Assembly: GCA_944324405.1 (NCBI GenBank)
Contig: CALUWF010000008.1
Coordinates: 1-57,948 of the forward strand
Source: Candidatus Gastranaerophilales bacterium
GTDB taxonomy: Bacteria > Cyanobacteriota > Vampirovibrionia > Gastranaerophilales > Gastranaerophilaceae
DNA: 57,948 nt
Reading direction: 5' to 3'
A program made the position numbers and the translations under genes. This document shows, piece after piece, positions 41,683 to 47,223 of the stretch. The notes beneath the pieces were generated by a model. The model did not search any database. It worked only from the letters and a program-made list of their open reading frames with translations, and was not told the DNA's origin. Positions within the stretch are counted from its first letter, which is position 1; every line of letters begins with the position of its first letter.

Positions 41683-42174
41683 ATGAGAAAAATTTTAATT
41701 GCACTTATTTTACTGTTTACGATTAACTGCGCACAGGCAGAGGTTTTGCGCGCCGGAGTGAGCAGAGATGAAATCCCCAAGGGATTTTTTGGCACATGGC
41801 ATGTGACATCAAAACTTGTTGAAACAAACAATCCGGAACTTTTTAATACAATAAGCGTCGATATATGGACATTAGGAGGGTATGGGAACACTTTAATCTT
41901 AGAAAACATACACTCGGGCGCAAGTTCCTCTATTCAGGTCGAGTCACAAAAAAATCTCGACGGCAGAACCCTTAAATTTCAAAGAGTAAAATCAGATATG
42001 AGAGGAGATTTAAAAATAGTGCAAAAAGAAAGCCCCGAGTTTAAATTAAACGGGAATATTTTTGTCGGTTATGATACATATATTATAGAAAGGTACTTAA
42101 ATAATAAGCTAATTCAAAAAGATGTAGTAAAATATAAAGTAGTAGGACAAAAAATATCAGGAGATTTGGGATAA
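41683..42174 (+). CDS. Secreted orphan protein (163 aa)
   Basis: A clear signal peptide (MRKILIALILLFTINCAQA, cleavage near residue 19; a cysteine at 16 does not fit a lipobox). The mature 144 residues are predicted as mainly beta strands, with GTWHVTSKLVETNN, GYGNTLILENI and a C-terminal KYKVVGQKISGDLG, like a lipocalin/META-type small beta barrel. I do not recognise the family. The stop codon is immediately followed by the trxB ATG, so the two genes are co-transcribed. Confidence 0.75.
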   Translation: MRKILIALILLFTINCAQAEVLRAGVSRDEIPKGFFGTWHVTSKLVETNNPELFNTISVDIWTLGGYGNTLILENIHSGASSSIQVESQKNLDGRTLKFQRVKSDMRGDLKIVQKESPEFKLNGNIFVGYDTYIIERYLNNKLIQKDVVKYKVVGQKISGDLG

Positions 42175-43116
42175 ATGGAGAAGATTTTTGATACCATAAT
42201 ACTGGGAGGAGGCCCCGCGGGCATAAGCGCCGGAGTGTATTGCGCAAGAGGGAATATAGACTGCGCGATAATTGACACGTCTTTATTGGGCGGGCAGCCG
42301 ACAAATTACCTTGAGATTGAAAATTATATAGGTTTTCCCTCGATTGAAGGGTGGGAGTTGAGTGAAAAATTTGAAGAACATCTTGATAAATTTAATGTTC
42401 AAAAATTCCCCATGGAAGAAATCCAAAGCGTGGATTTAATTTCTGACCCTAAAGTTATAAAAACACTGAAAGGCGAGTATAAGGCGCACAGCGTAATTAT
42501 TGCAACCGGCGCAAAGTCAACAAAATTAGGCGTCAGGGGGGAAAAAGAATTTACTGGCAAAGGTGTAAGCTACTGCGCGGTGTGCGACGGCGCTTTTTAT
42601 AAAGATAAAATCGTTGTCGTAGTAGGCGGGGGCAATGCCGCAGTTGAAGAAGGTAATTATTTAACAAAATTTGCAAAAAAAGTTTATATAATCCATCGCA
42701 GAGATTCCCTTCGCGCGGATAAAATCGTACAAAAGAGAGCCTTTGACAATGATAAGATTGAATTTATCTGGGACAGCGTCGTTGAAGAAATTAAGGGCGA
42801 AAATAAAGTAGAAAAAGTTGTTATCAGAAACACCAAAACAAATGAAACCAGAGAACTTAAAACAGACGGTGTTTTCCCCTACATCGGCTTCAGCCCCAAC
42901 TGCGAAAGCTTTAACGGACAGCTAAAACAGGACAACAGAGGTTTTATTCTGACCGATGAAACAATGCAGACTTCAATCCCCGGAGTTTTTGCGGCGGGGG
43001 ATGTGAGAGTAACGCCCCTAAGACAGGTAATAACGGCAGTTGCGGACGGAGCCGTCGCGGGTGTGAGTGCAATAAAATACGTTGAAGAAATTTCAACACA
43101 AAAAGTAAAAGTATAA
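42175..43116 (+). CDS. trxB: Thioredoxin reductase (313 aa)
   Basis: FAD enzyme passing electrons from NADPH to thioredoxin. FAD motif GGGPAGISAG (11-20), redox-active C134 and C137 (CAVC), NADPH motif GGGNAAVEEG (about 153-162) and the second FAD motif AAGDVR near the C-terminus. Length fits the low-molecular-weight bacterial type. Starts immediately after the secreted orphan's stop codon. A cytosolic thioredoxin gene is not in this window. Confidence 0.92.
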   Translation: MEKIFDTIILGGGPAGISAGVYCARGNIDCAIIDTSLLGGQPTNYLEIENYIGFPSIEGWELSEKFEEHLDKFNVQKFPMEEIQSVDLISDPKVIKTLKGEYKAHSVIIATGAKSTKLGVRGEKEFTGKGVSYCAVCDGAFYKDKIVVVVGGGNAAVEEGNYLTKFAKKVYIIHRRDSLRADKIVQKRAFDNDKIEFIWDSVVEEIKGENKVEKVVIRNTKTNETRELKTDGVFPYIGFSPNCESFNGQLKQDNRGFILTDETMQTSIPGVFAAGDVRVTPLRQVITAVADGAVAGVSAIKYVEEISTQKVKV

Positions 43117-43142
43117 ACACATATCGGAGGATTTTTTAGCAA

Positions 43143-44111
43143 ATGAAGGCAGTAGTATTTGATAAAACATTAAAACTGGTTGATGACTATGAAACACCCG
43201 TCCCCAAAAAGGGCGAAGCGCTCATTAAAACACGCATGGCGGGAATTTGCAACACAGACCTTGAAATCACAAAAGGGTATATGGGCTACAGCGGCGTTTT
43301 AGGACATGAATTTATAGGCGAAGTGGTTAAAGTCGGCAGCGAGTGCGATTTTGGCTGGGTAGGCAAAAGAGTGGTCGGCGAAATTAACTGCGGCTGCAAC
43401 AATGACAGCTGGTGCGCACAAAATTTACAAAGACACTGTCCAAACCGCCAAACACTTGGTATATGGCAAAAAGACGGATGTTTCAGCGAGTATTTTACTC
43501 TGCCCGTTGAAAATCTGCTTGAAGTTCCGCAAAGTTTAAGCGATGAGGAGGCAACATTTGTCGAACCTGTCGCTGCGGCGATTGAAATAACGGAACAGCT
43601 TCACATAAAACCCTGCGACAAAGTGGCACTTTTGGGCGATGGCAAGCTCGGGCTTTGCATTGCGCTTGTTTTAAACGCGCTCAATGTTGATTTGCTGCAC
43701 ATAGGCAAACACCAAAACAAGCTTGAAATCTCGCGCAAGGCGGGTGTAAAAACAAAAATGCTGCAAGATTTAAGACCCGAGGACAATAAAACTTTTGATA
43801 TTGTAATTGAGGCAACAGGCTCAACAGGCGGATTTGAAACATCTTTGGCACTGACAAGACCAAGGGGCGTGCTTGTTTTAAAAAGTACAATCGCCGCTAA
43901 AGAAGGGCTTAATTTAGCACCCGTTGTGGTGGATGAGATAACAATCTTAGGCTCGCGCTGCGGACAATTTGCCCCCGCCGTAAGGCTTATGGGCTCAAAA
44001 AAGCTTGATATTAAACCGCTTATAAGCGAAATTTACCCTATTGATAAAGCGCTTGAGGCATTTGAGAAAAATAAAGAAAAAGATATGCTTAAAATACTGC
44101 TTAAATTTTAA
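43143..44111 (+). CDS. Zinc-dependent medium-chain dehydrogenase (322 aa)
   Basis: Alcohol/polyol dehydrogenase superfamily. The catalytic zinc ligands are C36, H55 and E56 (GHE) plus a glutamate in FVEP near 148. The structural zinc site is C83, C85, C91 and C99. The nucleotide-binding domain motif is LLGDGKLGLC, near residue 163. The set resembles the threonine dehydrogenase/Zn-dependent dehydrogenase group; the substrate cannot be assigned. GGAGG precedes the ATG by about 11 nt. It lies between trxB and a terminator. Confidence 0.85.
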   Translation: MKAVVFDKTLKLVDDYETPVPKKGEALIKTRMAGICNTDLEITKGYMGYSGVLGHEFIGEVVKVGSECDFGWVGKRVVGEINCGCNNDSWCAQNLQRHCPNRQTLGIWQKDGCFSEYFTLPVENLLEVPQSLSDEEATFVEPVAAAIEITEQLHIKPCDKVALLGDGKLGLCIALVLNALNVDLLHIGKHQNKLEISRKAGVKTKMLQDLRPEDNKTFDIVIEATGSTGGFETSLALTRPRGVLVLKSTIAAKEGLNLAPVVVDEITILGSRCGQFAPAVRLMGSKKLDIKPLISEIYPIDKALEAFEKNKEKDMLKILLKF

Positions 44112-44132
44112 TTTAGGCAAATACCATGCCAT

Positions 44133-44164
44133 AAGGCAGGCTCATAAACTCTCGGGCCTGCCTT
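44133..44164 (+). terminator. Terminator-like hairpin after the dehydrogenase gene
   Basis: Perfect 9-bp stem AAGGCAGGC/GCCTGCCTT with a 14-nt loop. No T run follows, so it may need other factors. Confidence 0.5.
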
Positions 44165-44175
44165 GGGCAAGGCGG

Positions 44176-44216
44176 ATTAAAACAAATTTGTTTTAATAAT
44201 ATATTTTTAATATAAT
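44176..44216 (+). promoter_or_regulatory. dxr promoter overlapped by a perfect 22-bp palindrome
   Basis: The perfect palindrome ATTAAAACAAATTTGTTTTAAT is at 44176-44197 (two centred 11-bp halves). TTGTTT (44188-44193), inside it, a 17-bp spacer and TATAAT (44211-44216) make a good promoter. Its start would fall at about the ATG at 44223, so the mRNA may be leaderless; no Shine-Dalgarno is visible. Confidence 0.55.
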
Positions 44217-44222
44217 AACTTT

Positions 44223-45350
44223 ATGAAAAAAATCACGCTGTTAGGTTCCACAGGTTCAATCGGCACTCAAACGCTTGAAGTGCTTGACTATCTTCAAGAT
44301 TACAAAGTCCTGGCTCTGAGCGCCGGCAAAAATGTCAGACTTTTGTGCAGTCAAATTGAAAAATACCGTCCCGAGAGTGTTTGTGTTCAGCGGGAAGAAG
44401 ATGTAAAAATTATAAAATCAAAATTTCCCGAAATCGAAATTTTTCACGGCCAACAGGGCTTAATTGAGCTTTGCAAAAATAAAAATAATGACATTATCCT
44501 AATTGCCACATCCGGCAAAATAGGTCTTAAGCCTACACTGGAAGCTATTGAAAATAAAATCGATATCGCGCTTGCAAATAAAGAAACTCTCGTTATGGCA
44601 GGCGAAATTGTAATGAAGCGTGCATGTGAAAAAGGGGTCAGAATTTTACCTGTGGATTCGGAGCATTCCGCCATTTTGCAATGTCTTGCGGATAAAAATA
44701 ATAAGCCCTACAGACTTGTTATTACTGCCTCCGGCGGGCCTTTTTTAAATAAAACGCGCGCCGAGATGGAAAAATCAAATGCACTTGATGCGCTTAAGCA
44801 CCCAAGATGGCATATGGGCAGAAAAATAACAATTGACAGCGCAACCCTTATGAATAAAGGTTTGGAGGTAATTGAAGCGCACCATTTATTTAATGTCAGC
44901 TACCATGACATAAAAGTTGTTATCCACCCGCAGAGCCTTGTACATTCATTTGTGGAGTTTATTGACGGCTCAATGCTTGCGCAGGTAGGCTTTCCCTCTA
45001 TGCATATACCTATTCAATACGCGCTTACCTATCCGCAAAGACAGAAAGGCATTAAAACAGACGGCTTTAGCCTTTTCGGGCAAAGTATGACCTTTGAAAA
45101 GCCGGATTTTGAAAAATTCCGCTGCCTTAAAATGGCGTATGAAGCAGGTTTGGCAGGCACAAGCTCCTGTGTTGTATTAAATGCGGCAAATGAAGTTGCC
45201 GTAAATAATTTTCTGGAGGGTAAAATAAGCTTTTTAGATATTGAAAAAACGGTAGAAAAAGCGCTTTGCGAACATAATACAATAAATAATCCGTCTTTGG
45301 ATGATATTTTTGCACTGGATAAAGAAATAAGAGAAAGATACGACAAATAG
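44223..45350 (+). CDS. dxr: 1-Deoxy-D-xylulose 5-phosphate reductoisomerase (375 aa)
   Basis: NADPH enzyme of the non-mevalonate isoprenoid pathway. NADPH motif GSTGSIG (8-14), metal ligands in VDSEHSA (D145, E147) and in the later NKGLEVIEAH motif, and the flexible substrate loop with HPRWHMG. Slightly short, but both ends are complete. The ATG is only 7 nt from a TATAAT and has no ribosome site, so translation may start on a leaderless transcript. The pathway in this window also feeds undecaprenyl carriers for LPS and peptidoglycan. Confidence 0.93.
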   Translation: MKKITLLGSTGSIGTQTLEVLDYLQDYKVLALSAGKNVRLLCSQIEKYRPESVCVQREEDVKIIKSKFPEIEIFHGQQGLIELCKNKNNDIILIATSGKIGLKPTLEAIENKIDIALANKETLVMAGEIVMKRACEKGVRILPVDSEHSAILQCLADKNNKPYRLVITASGGPFLNKTRAEMEKSNALDALKHPRWHMGRKITIDSATLMNKGLEVIEAHHLFNVSYHDIKVVIHPQSLVHSFVEFIDGSMLAQVGFPSMHIPIQYALTYPQRQKGIKTDGFSLFGQSMTFEKPDFEKFRCLKMAYEAGLAGTSSCVVLNAANEVAVNNFLEGKISFLDIEKTVEKALCEHNTINNPSLDDIFALDKEIRERYDK

Positions 45351-45376
45351 GGCATTTTGGGGATTAATATTAATTT

Positions 45377-45442
45377 TTGTAACGAAAAATATAAAAAATA
45401 TATCCTTTTTAGTCAATTTTTCAACTGATATATTTTTTATAT
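45377..45442 (+). promoter_or_regulatory. Perfect 16-bp inverted repeat with promoter upstream of the RHH gene
   Basis: Arms 45389-45404 (ATATAAAAAATATATC) and 45427-45442 (its exact reverse complement) are separated by 22 bp. TTGTAA (45377-45382) with TATATC (45399-45404, 16-bp spacing) is a possible promoter whose -10 lies in the left arm. A site of this form suits a ribbon-helix-helix autoregulator; it could also be a cruciform. Confidence 0.55.
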
Positions 45443-45514
45443 AAATACAAGAGCACAAACGGTAAATCCCCCGATTAAGAGAGAATTAGAAAAAGATAAC
45501 CAAAGGAGAAAAAA

Positions 45515-45703
45515 ATGGCAAGAGTACTTATTTCAATGCCCGAAAAATTTTTAGACGAAATCGACCAAGTTGCAGATACTGAAAATCGCTCCAGAAGCGA
45601 ACTTATCCGCGAAGCATTGAGAACTTACATTCAACGTACAAAAATCAGAGAAAGTTCATTTGCAAGCAAAAACGCAGCAATCCTTGAAGCACTCCTGGAT
45701 TAA
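45515..45703 (+). CDS. Ribbon-helix-helix (CopG/MetJ-type) regulator (62 aa)
   Basis: Residues 1-45 fit the RHH DNA-binding fold: a beta strand (RVLISMP), helix A (KFLDEIDQVADTENRS) and helix B (RSELIREALRTYIQR). No toxin gene follows, so it is not an obvious antitoxin. The C-terminal 20 residues may be a dimer extension. AAGGAGA precedes the ATG. The stop codon is 2 nt before a modular repeat. Autoregulation through the inverted repeat just upstream is a reasonable inference. Confidence 0.85.
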   Translation: MARVLISMPEKFLDEIDQVADTENRSRSELIREALRTYIQRTKIRESSFASKNAAILEALLD

Positions 45704-45705
45704 AA

Positions 45706-45995
45706 GCGTAAGCCGGAGTGAAGCGAAGCTTGAAGGCTAGTGCGACTGCACAGCCTGAAAGCAAGCGACCGACAGGATGTGAGAGCGTGACGGTTTTGCG
45801 AAGGCAAAAGCGGACAGCTCGACACTGGACTAAAAAAATGCGCAAGCCAGAGTGAGCCTTAAGGGCTTGCGATGAGCAAGACCGCAAGGCGCAACTATCG
45901 ATAGGCGACGTAGGATAATCGAGCGCATTGGCGCGAGATACCCACAGGAGCCACGCGTAAGCCGGAGTGAGCCTTAAGGGCTTGCGATGAGCAAA
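45706..45995 (+). repeat. Cluster of modular hairpin repeats (one variant A, two variant B units)
   Basis: Variant A occupies 45706-45832: leader GCGTAAGCCGGAGTG, long hairpin 45728-45766, then TTTTGC-GAAG-GCAAAA (45794-45809). Its 113-bp core is identical to 57836-57948. Variant B follows (45838-45952): leader, hairpin with GATGA loop (45856-45890), palindrome CTATCGATAG, GTAG and a second hairpin built on GCGC-attg-GCGC. A truncated B unit (45953-45995) ends the cluster. Confidence 0.85.
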
Positions 45996-46054
45996 CAAAA
46001 AAATAGGCAGGTAAATTAAAGCCAATATTACGGCTGCTAAACAGAGGAGGTTTA

Positions 46055-46083
46055 AAAAAAGCGGACATAATGTCCGCTTTTTT
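46055..46083. terminator. Strong bidirectional terminator
   Basis: A 13-bp stem including AGCGGACA/TGTCCGCT with a 3-nt loop, flanked by A and T runs. It closes transcription past the RHH gene and repeats. Confidence 0.85.
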
Positions 46084-46160
46084 AGTGCGCCGCATTATTT
46101 TTACAAACCCGCACAGCCCCGCCTAAAAATCCGACAAAAATACCTCAATAAATTTCAAAA

Positions 46161-46181
46161 TCCATGCCAATTTGGCATGGA
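46161..46181. promoter_or_regulatory. Perfect 10-1-10 palindrome in a gene-free region
   Basis: TCCATGCCAA-T-TTGGCATGGA. It sits in the gene-free stretch 46084-46494, about 230 bp upstream of the 46.4-kb promoter. Apart from a small TGCAA/TTGCA hairpin near 46339 and the promoter at 46391, I see nothing else there. It could be an operator. Confidence 0.5.
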
Positions 46182-46390
46182 AATTTTAGCCAAAATGTCA
46201 AATGTTTACACTTCTTAATATTTTTTTTACACTTAAAATCATGAAACCACGCACCCCCCATGGCTTTTCAAAAAACAAATCATGAAAACCATGTCAGCGC
46301 GGGAAATACACAGGGCCGCAATCCGCTAAATACGCGCCATGCAAGCCGTTGCAACTTTGTAATAAAGCGTAATATTTACACCAAATTCGC

Positions 46391-46418
46391 TTGATTAAAC
46401 GCCCTTAGGCGATATAAT
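46391..46418 (+). promoter_or_regulatory. Promoter of the Cys-rich small protein gene
   Basis: TTGATT (46391-46396), 16-bp spacer, TATAAT (46413-46418). It leaves a leader of about 70 nt containing a small GCCTT/AAGGC hairpin. Confidence 0.6.
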
Positions 46419-46494
46419 AATAATAAATTCAATAAAGACAGGCCTTTAAGGCTATATAGGTTTGTAGCGGACAGATTATTTGGGGGATTTTAAC

Positions 46495-46719
46495 GTGCTT
46501 AAAAGTAGGGATTTTGGGCGTGCTGTTGCCGTGAGAAGATGGACAACAACGGCAATGGAATGTTATAAAAGAGGCTGTAATTGCGAAGGTTGTTTTTATA
46601 CAGACTTTTTCAACAACTCTTCGCAAAAATGCCAGATGAAAGCATCCGTTCTGGAATTAGTGAGAGTGCTTGGCAAACCGGATATCGAAATGCAGCAAAT
46701 AATAGCTGATGATATGTAA
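46495..46719 (+). CDS. Conserved-looking Cys-rich small protein (74 aa)
   Basis: Contains the cluster C-x4-C-x-C-x2-C (CYKRGCNCEGC) followed by KCQMKASVLELVRVLGKP, a pattern that could bind zinc or an iron-sulfur cluster. No DNA-binding domain is recognisable. The GTG at 46495 is preferred because GGGGGA lies 8 nt upstream; an in-frame TTG at 46480 precedes it. Own promoter and own terminator. I cannot name the family with confidence. It converges on the XRE regulator gene. Confidence 0.72.
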   Translation: MLKSRDFGRAVAVRRWTTTAMECYKRGCNCEGCFYTDFFNNSSQKCQMKASVLELVRVLGKPDIEMQQIIADDM

Positions 46720-46735
46720 ATTATATTTATAAATT

Positions 46736-46768
46736 AAGAGGCATATTCAACTTATGCCTCTTTTTTTT
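46736..46768 (+). terminator. Terminator of the Cys-rich gene
   Basis: Perfect 10-bp stem AAGAGGCATA/TATGCCTCTT, 7-nt loop, then a T run. It overlaps the end of the convergent XRE gene. Confidence 0.85.
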
Positions 46769-47043
46769 AATATCATCTCAACTTCTCTCATAATGTCATT
46801 TTTAAGGTTTTTTAACTGCTTTTGCCCGCCGTTAAACATATCGCCCACACTTGCAATGAGCCAATTTGCGTTTACGTCGTAGTACAAAATCAGTTTACCG
46901 ATAAAATCAATTGAGGGATTAGACAAATTATTTTCAATATTTGATACAGCCTGTTTTGAAAAACCTATATTTTGACCAAATTCAGCTTGTGTCAAGCCTT
47001 TTGACTTGCGAATGATTTTTAATTTCTCTCCAATAGTTTCCAA
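46747..47043 (-). CDS. XRE-family helix-turn-helix repressor (98 aa)
   Basis: HTH_3 (phage Cro/CI-like) domain at residues 5-62: IGEKLKIIRKSKGLTQ, with the turn GFSKQAVSNIENN and SIDFIGKLILYYD. A Lys-rich helical tail of about 25 residues follows, too short for a peptidase or ligand domain. The start is a TTG preceded by AGGA. It is divergent from the pilin-like gene, with an imperfect 31-bp inverted repeat between the two promoters. No phage genes surround it, so it appears to be a dedicated regulator of its neighbour, and probably of itself. Confidence 0.88.
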   Translation of the reverse strand: METIGEKLKIIRKSKGLTQAEFGQNIGFSKQAVSNIENNLSNPSIDFIGKLILYYDVNANWLIASVGDMFNGGQKQLKNLKNDIMREVEMILKKRGIS

Positions 47044-47060
47044 AAAGTTATCCTTTTTTA

Positions 47061-47124
47061 ATTTTATTGATTTAAAATACTTGACACAAGATTTAAACTA
47101 GTGTACTATTGGTACATTAGTTTA
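47061..47124. promoter_or_regulatory. Divergent promoters and shared operator of XRE and pilin genes
   Basis: Plus strand: TTGACA (47081-47086), 17-bp spacer, TACTAT (47104-47109). Minus strand: TTGTGT (47084-47089), 17-bp spacer, TAAAAT (47061-47066). The two -35 boxes overlap. The inverted repeat TAAACTAgTGTACt/TAAACTAaTGTACc (47094-47124, 12 of 14 pairs) covers the plus -10, so a bound repressor would mainly shut the pilin gene. Confidence 0.75.
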
Positions 47125-47223
47125 GTGTAATTTAATTAAAATATACCACAAATTACGCAAAAAGGGCACTTGTTGCTTTCTTTTTTGCGCGTTTTTTTAC
47201 ACATTTTTTTCAGGAGAATTTAC

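Noticed and set aside
45645-46025. Minus-strand ORF of 126 residues across the repeat cluster
   Set aside because: It is produced by repeat sequence read on the opposite strand and contains no domain; similar ORFs occur at other copies.
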